64,000 nt of DNA from JASLDZ01 sp965199975 (GTDB taxonomy: Bacteria; Pseudomonadota; Alphaproteobacteria; Caulobacterales; Caulobacteraceae): NCBI GenBank assembly GCA_965199975.1, contig OZ241340.1, positions 310,001-374,000 on the forward strand, written 5' to 3'. A program made the translations under genes and the position numbers. A model generated the notes under the pieces. That model ran no database searches. It was not told where the DNA came from and worked only from the letters and a program-made list of their open reading frames with translations. This document shows, piece by piece, positions 35,461 to 45,638 of the stretch (positions within the stretch are counted from its first letter, which is position 1; each line of letters opens with the position of its first letter).

Positions 35461-35962
35461 GGCGGTGGGTTCCGGTGGCAAGCGTGGCGGCAACGCGCCT
35501 GGGCGGCGGGAGTTCGGACGCGCCGCCTGGATGGAGGGCGGGCACGTCTGACGTTGGAGCGCTGGCCAGGGCCTTTCCGGAGTCTCACCGGTGAGGTCAT
35601 GGCGCCGTGCTCGGTCGCCTCAAGGCGCGCCTTCGGCTCTTCGGCCTTGACCCGCCCTGCGCGCGGCGGCCTCCTGGAGGGGTCGGGACGCAGGGCGTCC
35701 CTTCGATAGATCCGACTTGGCCTTGCGGCCCGCGTCGAACGCTGGGCTGCATGGCTGCCGCAGTTCGCTGATAGGGCGGCGTCCAGCAGGTGAGCCGCTC
35801 TCCGCTGGGAGTCGGGAGCCGGCGGAGTGATCGCCGGCGAGATGCAGGTCGCACCGCTCCAGACGTGAACGCAGGTGGCCGCGCCAAGCGGCAGCTCCCA
35901 CGTCGGAAGCCAGCGCCTAGACCCTCCTCCGCGAACAGCGTCGTCCCTGCCCCGCCCCCGGC
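35461..35962. other. Gene-free, palindrome-rich intergenic region
   Basis: Five hundred bp without a credible gene. Several perfect palindromes stand close together: CTCACCGGTGAG at 35584-35595, AAGGCGCGCCTT at 35622-35633, and a stem GGGACGC-AGG-GCGTCCC at 35685-35701. Open frames on the minus strand give low-complexity Arg/Ala/Pro peptides without a recognisable domain. The clustering of palindromes suggests a degenerate intergenic repeat or a structured RNA. The yagU promoter presumably lies in the left part and the end of the gntK transcript in the right part. Confidence 0.5.
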
Positions 35963-36472
35963 CTACCCGCCGAACCCCCGCACCGCCTCGAGCATGCGCT
36001 CCAGCACCGTGTCGGGCGCCGCGTCGTCGTTGACGGTGGCGGTCCGCGGCTCGTCGGGGGCGGGCGGCTCCAGCGTGTCGAGCTGGCTGTCGAGCAGGCC
36101 CGCCGGCATGAAGTGGCCGGGGCGGTTGGCGAGCCGCCACTCCAGCGTCTTGCGCGGGACCTCCAGCATCAGGGTGGAGACGTCCGGCGCCCCCGCCCTC
36201 AGCCGGTCGCGGTAGGCGCGCTTCAAGGCCGAGCAGGCCGCCACCGCGCCTTCGGGCGCCGCCGCCAGCGCCTGCGCCACGCGGTCGAGCCAGGGCGCGC
36301 GGTCGGCGTCGGTGAGGGGGTGGCCGGCGTGCATCTTGGCCTTGGCCGCGTCGGAATGCAGGTCGTCGCCCTCGATGAAGGGCACGCCGAGGCGCCCCGC
36401 CAGGGCCGCGGCCATGACGCTCTTGCCGCTGCCGGAGACGCCGCCCACCACGATCTTCGGCTTGGCGCTCAT
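35963..36472 (-). CDS. gntK: Gluconokinase
   Basis: The protein is 169 aa from the ATG at 36472 (MSAKPKIVVGGVSGSGKS). A P-loop GVSGSGKS lies at 11-18, followed by the gluconokinase signature 'FIEGDDLHSDAAKAKMHAGH', 'PLTDADRAPWL', 'VAACSALKRAYRDRLR' and 'RPGHFMPAGLLDSQLDTLE'. It phosphorylates D-gluconate to 6-phosphogluconate with ATP, feeding the Entner-Doudoroff or pentose phosphate pathway. It begins 4 bp after the stop of the 2OG oxygenase gene on the same strand, so it is probably the last gene of a recQ-oxygenase-gntK run. An in-frame ATG at 36490 is possible but would overlap the upstream gene. Confidence 0.93.
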   Translation of the reverse strand: MSAKPKIVVGGVSGSGKSVMAAALAGRLGVPFIEGDDLHSDAAKAKMHAGHPLTDADRAPWLDRVAQALAAAPEGAVAACSALKRAYRDRLRAGAPDVSTLMLEVPRKTLEWRLANRPGHFMPAGLLDSQLDTLEPPAPDEPRTATVNDDAAPDTVLERMLEAVRGFGG

Positions 36473-36476
36473 GGGG

Positions 36477-37087
36477 TCAGGTCCAGTCATGGTTGAAGCT
36501 CACGCTGATGCGGGGGGTGCGGGCGGCGTTGGGCAGCACCTCGTGGCGCAGCCAGCTCTCCCACAGGAGGAGCACGCCGGGCCTGGGGGCCACGGTGAAA
36601 AAGGCGCGCTGCGACTCGGGCAGGTCGGGGCGGCGCTGGGGGGCGTGCATCATCAAGGGCAGGCGCGGGTCCTCGAAGCGGATGGCGCCCGCGCCCTCGG
36701 GCACGGCGAGGTAGAGCGTGCCGGAGACCACCGAGCGGGGATGGATGTGCCCCGAGTGCGCCGCGCCAGGCTTCAACAGGTTGACCCACAGGCTGTCGAG
36801 CTTGGGCTTGCCACCGTCGAAGCCGAGCTCCGCGCCGAAGGCGGCTACGTGCCTGTCGAGCCGCCGCTTCAGCTCGGCGAACTCGGGCATGCGGCGCGGC
36901 AGGTCGTCGAGCGAGCTGTAGGAGGTGTAGCCGCCGTAGCCGTGCGCCTTGCACCAGGCGCGGCCGGCGCGATCCTCGCGCGCCAGCACCTGGGCGGCGT
37001 GCTCCAGCTCGGCGATGAGGTCCGCGCCGCGCTTCGCCTCGGCGATGTCAGCCTCGTACAGGCGGGTGGGGAACAGCGTGCGGGCGC

Positions 37088-37091
<4 letters not shown>
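36477..37091 (-). CDS. 2OG-Fe(II) oxygenase family protein (TIGR02466-like)
   Basis: The protein is 204 aa with a GTG start at 37091 that overlaps the recQ stop (GTGA). Features of the double-stranded beta-helix oxygenases: 'LFPTRLYEADI' at the start, 'LDSLWVNLLKPGAAHSGHIH' with 'HIHPRSVVSGTLYL' as the first iron-binding part, 'GAIRFEDPRLPLMMHAPQR', and 'GVLLLWESWLRHEVLPN' with 'RISVSFNHDW' at the end, holding the distal His and the 2-oxoglutarate Arg. Proteins of this type are common near phage-like or DNA-repair genes but their substrates are unknown. The coupling to recQ may be accidental. Confidence 0.82.
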
Positions 37092-38959
<1,868 letters not shown>

Positions 38960-39064
38960 GGCGGGGTTATGCGCGTGTGCGACGCGTCTGTCAGGCGCGG
39001 CGGCAGCGCAACCGCACGTGGAACGTATCGGGAACGCGTTCGCCCTGCAAGCGCCGCGAGGGCC

Positions 39065-39661
39065 TCAGCCGAGGCTTGCCAGGTCTGCGAGCGTGTTGAC
39101 GTTGGCGAAGGCGGCGGCGTCCGGCGCGGGCGCCACGGCGGCGTTCAGCGCCTCCAGCGCCTTGAGCACGGGCGGGTGGTCGGCCCCGGCGGCCAGCGCC
39201 TCTACCAGGCCCGCCGCATCGGCGCGCCACACCGCGCAGAGCGGGTGCGCGCGTCCGACGTCGCGCACGTAGGCGGCGCCGGCCTCGGGGTGCAGCGCGC
39301 GGCACAGGCGCAGCACGAGGTCGTCGGGCAGGGCGGGGGTGTCGCAGGGCGCGGTGACGAGGAGATCGCCCGCCCCGCGCTCCAGCCAGCGCAGGCCCGC
39401 CAGCACGCCCGCGAGCGGCCCGGCGGCCACGCCCGGCGGGTCGGGCAGGAGCGGCAGGCCCGTCTCCGCGGCGAAGGCGGCCGCGCCCGATCCGGGCGCG
39501 GCGTTCACCGCCACCAGGCCGCAGCCCTCGGCCAGCACGCCCGCCACGTGGCTCACCAGCGGCGCGCCGCGCCACTGCGCCACCGCCTTCTCCTGGCCGA
39601 AGCGGGTGGAGCGGCCGCCCGCCAGCACCAAGCCGACCACGCGCGCGAAGGTGCGGCTCAC
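39065..39661 (-). CDS. mobA: Molybdenum cofactor guanylyltransferase MobA
   Basis: The protein is 198 aa from a GTG at 39661 that overlaps the fdhD stop (GTGA). It has the GT-A nucleotide loop 'GLVLAGGRSTRFGQEKA' (LAGG 13-16, Lys25), 'VAVNAAPGSGAAAFAAETGL', 'LLVTAPCDTPALPDDLV' and the terminal 'ANVNTLADLASLG' typical of MobA. It attaches GMP to molybdopterin to make the guanine dinucleotide cofactor used by DMSO-reductase-family enzymes such as formate dehydrogenase. Pairing with fdhD is functionally sensible. No molybdoenzyme gene is in the window. Confidence 0.93.
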   Translation of the reverse strand: MSRTFARVVGLVLAGGRSTRFGQEKAVAQWRGAPLVSHVAGVLAEGCGLVAVNAAPGSGAAAFAAETGLPLLPDPPGVAAGPLAGVLAGLRWLERGAGDLLVTAPCDTPALPDDLVLRLCRALHPEAGAAYVRDVGRAHPLCAVWRADAAGLVEALAAGADHPPVLKALEALNAAVAPAPDAAAFANVNTLADLASLG

Positions 39662-40485
39662 GGCCAGGCGATCCGCTCGGGGCGGGTGAAGACCTCGAAG
39701 CCGTCCTCGCGCGCCACGGCCACCAGCGTGATCCCGGCGCGCTCGGCGGTCTCCACCGCCAGCGTGGTGGGGGCCGAGACGGCGACCAGCACCGGCGCGT
39801 CGAGGGCGGCGGCCTTGGTCACCATCTCCACCGACACGCGGCTGGTGAGGAGCACCGCACCGCCCGCCGCGTCGCGGCCGGAGCGCACGAGCGCCCCCGC
39901 CAGCTTGTCGAGCGCGTTGTGGCGCCCGACGTCCTCGCGCACGGCGACGAGCCCCTCGGCCGGCGTCCAGAAGGCGGCGGCGTGCACGGCGCGGGTGCGC
40001 CGGCCCAGCGGCTGGGCGTCCGGCAGGGCGGCCATGGCGGCCAGCACCTCGGCCGGGGTGAGCCGCAGGCCGTTGTCGGGCACGCGGACGGGGACGCGCG
40101 AGGCTTCCTCCAGGCTCTCGATCCCGCACAGGCCGCAGCCGGTGGGGCCCGCGAGCCGGCGGCGGCGCCCGGCGAGCGCGCCGGCGCGGCCGGGGGCGAG
40201 CCACATGCGCACCTCCACGCCCTGCGCCGAGGCCGCCACCTCGGGATCGCCCCGCAGGTCGCCGGGAGCGCCGATGCCCTCGGTGACGGTGAAGCCGACG
40301 CCGAAGTCCTCCAGGTCGCGGGGGGTGGCCATCATCACCGCGTAGGTCGCCGCGTCGTAAACCAGCGCCACCGGCGTCTCCTCGGGCGCGAGGCGCACGC
40401 CATCGGACGCGCCGCCGTCACGCCGCCAGGCGCGTCGTGGCGTCGCGCGCGCGCCCAGACCGGTGAAGACCCCCTGCCCGCCCAT
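39658..40485 (-). CDS. fdhD: Formate dehydrogenase accessory sulfurtransferase FdhD
   Basis: The protein is 275 aa from the ATG at 40485 (MGGQGVFTGLG); an upstream TTG at 40554 would add 23 residues. Family features: 'VRLAPEETPVALVYD', 'DLEDFGVGFTVTEGI', the catalytic Cys pair in 'GPTGCGLCGIESLEE' (117 and 120), 'VREDVGRHNALDKLAGAL' and 'LLTSRVSVEMVTKAAALDAP'. FdhD takes sulfur from IscS and sulfurates the molybdenum cofactor of formate dehydrogenase. It is translationally coupled to mobA and divergent from an MFS transporter, 113 bp apart. Confidence 0.94.
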   Translation of the reverse strand: MGGQGVFTGLGARATPRRAWRRDGGASDGVRLAPEETPVALVYDAATYAVMMATPRDLEDFGVGFTVTEGIGAPGDLRGDPEVAASAQGVEVRMWLAPGRAGALAGRRRRLAGPTGCGLCGIESLEEASRVPVRVPDNGLRLTPAEVLAAMAALPDAQPLGRRTRAVHAAAFWTPAEGLVAVREDVGRHNALDKLAGALVRSGRDAAGGAVLLTSRVSVEMVTKAAALDAPVLVAVSAPTTLAVETAERAGITLVAVAREDGFEVFTRPERIAWP

Positions 40486-40598
40486 GGCGACATGTGGCGG
40501 CGCCGGCGCCGCCCTGGCAAGCGACGCGCCGTCGCGGTCCGAGCGGGCGACCAAGCGGGGCGGCTAGGTGCGGGCCATCCGCCGCGCTAGGCAGGCGC

Positions 40599-41960
40599 AT
40601 GGACGGGGACGCGGGGACGACAGCGGCGCAGGCGTTCGCCCGGGAGTCGGCGCCGAGGAAGGCGTGGGACGTGGCGCGCGTCGCCTCGGGCAATTTCCTC
40701 GAGATGTACGACTTCATGGTGTTCGGCTACTTCGCCGGCCCCATCGGCGACGCCTTCTTCCCTCACGGCGACGCCTTCGCGCGCCTCTTGGCGGCGCTGG
40801 CCACCTTCGGCGTCGGCTTCCTAATGCGCCCGATCGGCGCGGTGGTGCTGGGCGCCTTCACCGACCGGCGGGGACGGCGCGCGGGGCTCCTCCTCACCCT
40901 CCTCCTGATGGGCGTGGGCATCCTCACCCTGACGCTGACGCCCTCGGTGGCGTGGTTCGCCACGCATGCGCCGGCGCTGGCGTGGCTGGCGCCGGTGCTC
41001 GTGCTGGCGGGGCGGCTCGTGCAGGGGTTCTCGGCCGGGGCCGAGCTGGGCAACGTGTCGGTCTACCTGTCGGAGATCGCGCCGCAGGAGCGGCGCGGCT
41101 TCTACGTCTCCTGGCAGTCGGCCTCGCAGCAGGTGGCGGTGGTCACGGCCGCGGCCCTGGGCTTCGCCATCGCCGCGGTGCTGCCGCCGGACGCGGTGCA
41201 CGCCTGGGGCTGGCGCGTGCCGCTGGGGGTGGGCTGCCTGATCGTGCCGCTGCTGCTCGTCATGCGCCGCACCTTGCGCGAGACGGAGACCTTCGCCGCG
41301 CGCACGCACACGCCGCCGGTGGGCGAACTCCTGGCCGGCCTCGCCCGGGCGTGGCGCCCCGTGCTGGCGGGCGTCGCGCTCACCGCCATGACCACGGTCA
41401 GCTTCTACACCATCACCGCCTACACCCCGAGCTTCGGCAAGATCCTGGGCTTGTCGGCCGGGACCACGCTGGCGGTGACCGCCGCGGTGGGCCTCTCCAA
41501 CCTCGTGTGGCTGCCGGTGATGGGCGCCCTGTCGGACCGGATCGGGCGCAAGCCGCTCCTGATCGGGTGCACCGTGCTGGCCATCCTCACCGCCTATCCG
41601 GCGATGCGCTGGCTGGCGCTAGCGCCCAGCTTCGCCAAGCTGCTAACCGTGGAGCTGTGGCTGTCGGCGCTCTACGCCTCCTACAACTCGGCCATGGTGG
41701 TGTTCCTGACCGAGATCGTGCCGGCCAAGGTGCGCGCCTCGGGCTTCTCGCTGGCCTACAGCCTGGCCACCGCCCTGGGCGGTTTCACACCCTACATCGC
41801 CACCTGGCTGATCAAGGCGACGGGCGATCGCGCCATCCCCGGCGCCTGGCTCACCGCCGCCGCCGTGGCGGGGCTGAGCGCGGCGCTCTTCACTTCCGAG
41901 CCGGCGCGGCCGTCGGGCGATCGGGGCCGGCGGCGAAGGGCGCGCCCCCCTCGTAGGTGA
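40599..41960 (+). CDS. MFS transporter, citrate/tricarballylate or other metabolite:H+ symporter type
   Basis: The protein is 453 aa from the ATG at 40599. It has 12 predicted helices and signatures of the metabolite:H+ symporter group: 'ASGNFLEMYDFMVFGYFAGP', 'LMRPIGAVVLGAFTDRRGRR', 'RLVQGFSAGAELGNVSVYLS' and 'VWLPVMGALSDRIGRKPLLI'. The closest known functions are citrate or tricarballylate uptake, but the family also carries other organic acids. An upstream reading adds an arginine-rich, non-hydrophobic stretch and is not favoured. Its last 71 bp overlap the convergent aspartyl-protease-like gene, so its C-terminal Arg/Pro-rich tail (RRRRARPPRR) is encoded antisense to that gene's end. Confidence 0.9.
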   Translation: MDGDAGTTAAQAFARESAPRKAWDVARVASGNFLEMYDFMVFGYFAGPIGDAFFPHGDAFARLLAALATFGVGFLMRPIGAVVLGAFTDRRGRRAGLLLTLLLMGVGILTLTLTPSVAWFATHAPALAWLAPVLVLAGRLVQGFSAGAELGNVSVYLSEIAPQERRGFYVSWQSASQQVAVVTAAALGFAIAAVLPPDAVHAWGWRVPLGVGCLIVPLLLVMRRTLRETETFAARTHTPPVGELLAGLARAWRPVLAGVALTAMTTVSFYTITAYTPSFGKILGLSAGTTLAVTAAVGLSNLVWLPVMGALSDRIGRKPLLIGCTVLAILTAYPAMRWLALAPSFAKLLTVELWLSALYASYNSAMVVFLTEIVPAKVRASGFSLAYSLATALGGFTPYIATWLIKATGDRAIPGAWLTAAAVAGLSAALFTSEPARPSGDRGRRRRARPPRR

Positions 41961-42900
41961 AAAAGATGAGGTTCTGCGTCGGCGAGATCAGCACGTGGTG
42001 CGAGGTCAGGAAGTCTGCGCCGATCAGCATCTCGGGATCGTCGCCCGAGCGCGCCTGGATCAGCGAGCCCAAAGCCGTGCGGCCGGTGTGGCGGAACAGG
42101 TCGGCGAACTCCAGGCGTGCGTTCTTCACCGTCTCGTCGCCGACGCTGACGGAGGCCACGGTCCCGAGGCTCCGCTCCAGCTCGCCCTGACCCGCCCCGG
42201 TGAAGACACCGGGCGTGGAGGTCAGCGGCACGCGTGCGCGGGTCGCCGCGCCGAGCGAGGCCACCGAGCGCGCCGCGCCGCTGTCGATGATGGCGTCGAG
42301 GCTCGCCGCGTTCAGCTTGACGCGCACGCCGAACGCATCGGTCTGGCTCGACCGCAGGAGCGTGGCCTGGCTGTACGGCTTGTCAGTCCAGTAGACCATC
42401 TGGTCGCTCTTGCAGTCGTGCGGGCGCAGCATGCGCACCACCCCGTGCGCCAGATCGAACTCCAGGTTCGACGGCGTGAGGAAGTCGCGGCCGATGAGCA
42501 GGTCGATGTCGCCAAGATCCGCGTCGCTGACGAGGATCTTGAAGCGGTGGAAGGTACCGCCGCCGAGCTCCAGCATGTTCAGGGTGGCCAGCGCCATGGA
42601 GCGCTTGCCGACGACGCCATAGCTCTCGCCTCCCAGCTCCTCCGGCCGCAGATGCAGCCGGTTGGCCGCAGACCGGGTGAGGACGCTGCTGAAGGCGCCG
42701 GTGTCCAAGAGGGCGCGGACCGGCTGGCCGTCGACGCGCGTCTCGAAAGTCGGGCGGATGCCGGGCTTGACCTTGAACTCGGCGATCAGGTCCATGTGGC
42801 AGGCCGGCGCCGCGGCGCGGCCGGGGCTCGCCACGGCCAGGCCGATGAGCGCAAAGGCGAACGTCGCCAAATGTTGGATGGGGTGAAGACGCCGCGCCAT
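41890..42900 (-). CDS. Periplasmic retropepsin-like aspartyl protease with two active-site motifs
   Basis: The protein is 336 aa from the ATG at 42900 (MARRLHPIQHLATFAFA), with a signal peptide of about 31 residues. Two retropepsin-type half-sites occur in one chain: 'VRALLDTGAFSSVL' (Asp66) and 'LDAIIDSGAARSVA' (Asp206), each followed about 70-80 residues later by the flap/psi-loop strand 'DIDLLIGRDFLTPSNLEFDL' and 'PEMLIGADFLTSHHVLI'. Bacterial single-domain relatives work as dimers; here the duplicated halves could form a pepsin-like monomer. The substrate is unknown. The gene end overlaps the convergent MFS gene by 71 bp. An alternative GTG two codons upstream is possible. Confidence 0.85.
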   Translation of the reverse strand: MARRLHPIQHLATFAFALIGLAVASPGRAAAPACHMDLIAEFKVKPGIRPTFETRVDGQPVRALLDTGAFSSVLTRSAANRLHLRPEELGGESYGVVGKRSMALATLNMLELGGGTFHRFKILVSDADLGDIDLLIGRDFLTPSNLEFDLAHGVVRMLRPHDCKSDQMVYWTDKPYSQATLLRSSQTDAFGVRVKLNAASLDAIIDSGAARSVASLGAATRARVPLTSTPGVFTGAGQGELERSLGTVASVSVGDETVKNARLEFADLFRHTGRTALGSLIQARSGDDPEMLIGADFLTSHHVLISPTQNLIFFTYEGGAPFAAGPDRPTAAPARK

Positions 42901-43015
42901 ACCCACACCCTAAGGGCGAACCGTAGCTGCAGACAATCGCGGACGCCTGCGGCGCCTACGTGTTTCGGCTATAGCCGGCCGCCGATCCGCGCTGGCTGAG
43001 AGAAAGACGTTTCGC

Positions 43016-43690
43016 GTGTGCTTCTCCGCCCAGGCCGACTTCGCCGCCGCCGCCGTCGTGGGGGCGGTGGGCGTGGCCACGCTGATGCAGGTGCACAGGC
43101 CGCGGGCGATGCTGTTCGCATCGCTGCCGCTCCTGTTCGCGGCGCACCAGGCGACCGAGGGCGTGGTGTGGCTGGGCGCCGACGGCGTCGCCTCGCCCGG
43201 CCTGACGCGGGCGGCCATGCTGGCTTTCATGCTCTACGCCCAGGCGCTCCTGCCGCTGCTCGTGGCCGTGGGCGTGTGGCTGATCGAGCCTTCGCCCGCC
43301 CGACGCCGGTGGATCGCACTCACCGTGGTGTTCGCGGCGGGGCTTTGCGCGTTCGGCGCCTACGGGCTGATGTGCGCGCACAGCATGGTGACGGTGGAGG
43401 GGCGGTGCCTCGCCTTCCGCAACCCCATCACCAACCACCCCGCCTACGCCCTCGCCTACGCCTTGCCGGCGGCTGCGCCCTTGATCTCCTCGCGGCCGTG
43501 GGTGCGCGCCTTCGGGGCGCTGAACCTGGCCGGCATGGCGGTGGTGCTGCTGGTGCGCGCCTACGCCCTGACCTCGGTGTGGTGCGTCTACGCGGCCTGC
43601 CTCAGCGTCATGCTGTACTGGGCGGTGCGGCGCGAGGAGGGTCCGGCGCCTACCCGCACCTTGACTTTTCCACAGGCGCGGACGATCTAG
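43016..43690 (+). CDS. DUF6629-like integral membrane protein
   Basis: The protein is 224 aa with a GTG start. It begins 'MCFSAQADFAAAAVVGAVGV', and proteins starting MCFSA with 'FAAHQATEGVVWLG' form a small multi-span membrane family (DUF6629-like). About six hydrophobic segments are visible. A second Cys pair lies in 'GLMCAHSMVTVEGRCLAF' and a Cys in 'VWCVYAACLSVML'. No function is known. It is divergent from the retropepsin-like gene (115 bp) and 220 bp upstream of the RNA helicase gene. The N-terminal Cys is preserved immediately after Met, which hints at a functional role. Confidence 0.75.
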   Translation: MCFSAQADFAAAAVVGAVGVATLMQVHRPRAMLFASLPLLFAAHQATEGVVWLGADGVASPGLTRAAMLAFMLYAQALLPLLVAVGVWLIEPSPARRRWIALTVVFAAGLCAFGAYGLMCAHSMVTVEGRCLAFRNPITNHPAYALAYALPAAAPLISSRPWVRAFGALNLAGMAVVLLVRAYALTSVWCVYAACLSVMLYWAVRREEGPAPTRTLTFPQARTI

Positions 43691-43910
43691 GCGCTGCGTT
43701 GGGCGGTTCGCCGCCCGGCGATGCATGGCGCTCCAGCCGCGTGAGGGTCGCGTTATCGCGATCCAGCCTGTCGAGCGCCGCCAAGTCTCATCAGATCGCC
43801 CGGGCACGCGGGGCGCTCCCCACCGACCTCCCCGGGGAGGCGTGTGCGCGAGGCCTGACGCCCGTGATCACGCGCACATCCGGGACCGTATCCCGAAAGA
43901 CATACCCACA

Positions 43911-45518
43911 GTGACCACCGAAACCACCTTCCAGGCCATGGGCCTGGCCCAACCCCTGTTGCGCGCCCTCGAGGGCTCCGGCTATTCCACGCCCACCCCC
44001 ATCCAGGCGCAGGCGATCACCCCCGTCATGGCTGGCCGCGACCTCCTGGGCATAGCCCAGACCGGCACCGGCAAGACCGCCGCCTTCGCACTCCCGATCC
44101 TGCACCGCCTGCAGGCCGACCCCAAGCCCGCGCCGCGGCGCGGCTGCCGGGTGCTGGTGCTCTCGCCCACCCGCGAGCTGGCCAGCCAGATCGCCGAGAG
44201 CTTCCGCACCTACGGCAAGCACATGCGCGTCTCGGTCGCCGTCGTGTACGGCGGGGCCAAGATCAACCCGCAGATCAAGGCGCTGGCGCAGGGTGTAGAC
44301 GTGCTGGTCGCCACACCAGGCCGGCTGCTCGACCATCTCGGCCAGCACACGGCGTTCCTGGGCGAGACCGAGATCTTCGTGCTCGACGAGGCCGACCAGA
44401 TGCTCGACCAGGGCTTCATCGTGCCGATTCGGCGCATCGTGAAGAACCTCACCGCCAAGCGGCAGACGCTGTTCTTCTCCGCCACCATGCCCACCGAGAT
44501 CGGCAAGCTGGCCGGCGAACTCTTGCGCGATCCGCTCAAGGTCGAGGTGACGCCCCAGGCGTCCACCGTCGAGCGCGTCGACCAGAAGCTCGTGTTCGTG
44601 GAGGCCGACAAGAAGCGCGAGCTCCTGCTCGAGCTGTTCGAGGACGCGCACCTGTCGCGCACCATCGTCTTCACCCGCACCAAGCGCGGCGCCGACCGCG
44701 TGGCCAAGTTCCTGGAGCAGGGCGGCGTCTCCGCCTCGGCCATCCACGGCGACAAGAGCCAGCCGCAGCGCGAGCGAGCGCTGGCTTCCTTCAAGCGCGG
44801 CGACGTGCGCGCGCTCGTGGCCACCGACATCGCCGCGCGCGGCATCGACATCGACGCGGTGAGCCACGTCGTCCAGTACGAGCTGCCCAACGTGCCGGAG
44901 GCCTACGTCCACCGCATCGGCCGCACCGCGCGAGCCGGGGCGGACGGCATCGCGGTGGCGTTCTGCGCCGACGACGAGCGCAACCTGCTGCGCGACATCC
45001 AGCGCGCCACGCGCCAGACCATCCCGACCGTGGACCGCCGCCGCGACCCGCAGCTGGCGGTGATGGCCAAGGCCACGCGCAACCAGGAGGCGGCGCAGGC
45101 CTCCTCCACCTCCAGCTACACCCCGCAGGAGAACCACGACGCCCGCCCGGCGCGCCAGGAGGGCGACCCCCGCCGCCAGCCGCACCGCCAGCGCCGCAAC
45201 GGCGCGCTGGGCGGAAGCGGCGCGGCGCGTCCCAACCACGACGCCCGCCAGGCCGCCGCAACGCGCGAAGGCGCCCAGCCGCAGGGCCAGGGCCGTCGCG
45301 ACGCCGCTCCGCGCACCGACGGCCAGCGCCGCCCCGACGGGCAAGCGCCGCGCCCGCAGGGTCAGCGTCCGCAAGGGCAACGCCCGGCGCAGGGCCAGCG
45401 CGCCGCCGCTGCCCCGCGCCCCCGCCCCGCAGGCGCCGAGACGGGTACGGCGGCCCCCCGCCGCCAGGGCGACGCCCGCCGCTCGGGCGGCGAGCGCTGG
45501 GATCCTTCGAACAGCTGA
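43911..45518 (+). CDS. DEAD-box ATP-dependent RNA helicase (RhlE type)
   Basis: The protein is 535 aa from the GTG at 43911. Q motif and motif I: 'GYSTPTPIQAQAI', 'GIAQTGTGKTAAF' (50-57). Then 'LSPTRELASQIA', 'VATPGRLLDH', DEAD at 159-162, SAT at 190-192, and 'ATDIAARGIDIDAVSHVVQY' with 'YVHRIGRTARAG'. This is a complete two-lobe DEAD helicase like RhlE, acting on structured RNA in ribosome assembly or mRNA decay. Residues about 390-535 are a low-complexity tail rich in Gln, Arg, Pro and Gly, probably an RNA-binding, disordered tail. A GC hairpin just after the stop may end the transcript. Confidence 0.94.
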   Translation: MTTETTFQAMGLAQPLLRALEGSGYSTPTPIQAQAITPVMAGRDLLGIAQTGTGKTAAFALPILHRLQADPKPAPRRGCRVLVLSPTRELASQIAESFRTYGKHMRVSVAVVYGGAKINPQIKALAQGVDVLVATPGRLLDHLGQHTAFLGETEIFVLDEADQMLDQGFIVPIRRIVKNLTAKRQTLFFSATMPTEIGKLAGELLRDPLKVEVTPQASTVERVDQKLVFVEADKKRELLLELFEDAHLSRTIVFTRTKRGADRVAKFLEQGGVSASAIHGDKSQPQRERALASFKRGDVRALVATDIAARGIDIDAVSHVVQYELPNVPEAYVHRIGRTARAGADGIAVAFCADDERNLLRDIQRATRQTIPTVDRRRDPQLAVMAKATRNQEAAQASSTSSYTPQENHDARPARQEGDPRRQPHRQRRNGALGGSGAARPNHDARQAAATREGAQPQGQGRRDAAPRTDGQRRPDGQAPRPQGQRPQGQRPAQGQRAAAAPRPRPAGAETGTAAPRRQGDARRSGGERWDPSNS

Positions 45519-45527
45519 GCCCGATCG

Positions 45528-45551
45528 CCTCCCCCGCCTGCGCGGGGGAGG
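45528..45551. repeat. Palindromic hairpin CCTCCCCCGC-N4-GCGGGGGAGG (repeat family, possible terminator)
   Basis: A perfect 10-bp stem with a CTGC loop, followed on the plus strand by TTT, lies 10 bp after the RNA helicase stop. It could act as an intrinsic terminator. The identical 10-bp arms occur again inside the E2 gene at 48685-48707, which shows that the unit is a dispersed palindromic repeat and not just a local terminator. Confidence 0.7.
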
Positions 45552-45623
45552 TTTCGGCCCGGCGGCGGCCTTGCTAAGAGCACGTCCACGCGCGACAGGC
45601 CGCTCTCACGGCAAGAGATCGCC

Positions 45624-45630
45624 GGAGGAG
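45624..45630 (+). promoter_or_regulatory. Strong ribosome binding site for the TTG start of E1alpha
   Basis: GGAGGAG lies 8 nt before TTG at 45639. No ATG or GTG in frame lies at a comparable distance, so this site decides the TTG start of the 2-oxoacid dehydrogenase E1alpha gene. Confidence 0.7.
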
Positions 45631-45638
45631 CCGCCCGC

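Noticed and set aside
35409..36140. Minus-strand frame of 243 codons across the yagU-gntK gap
   Set aside because: Overlaps both flanking genes, Arg/Ala/Pro-rich, crosses several perfect palindromes and shows no domain.
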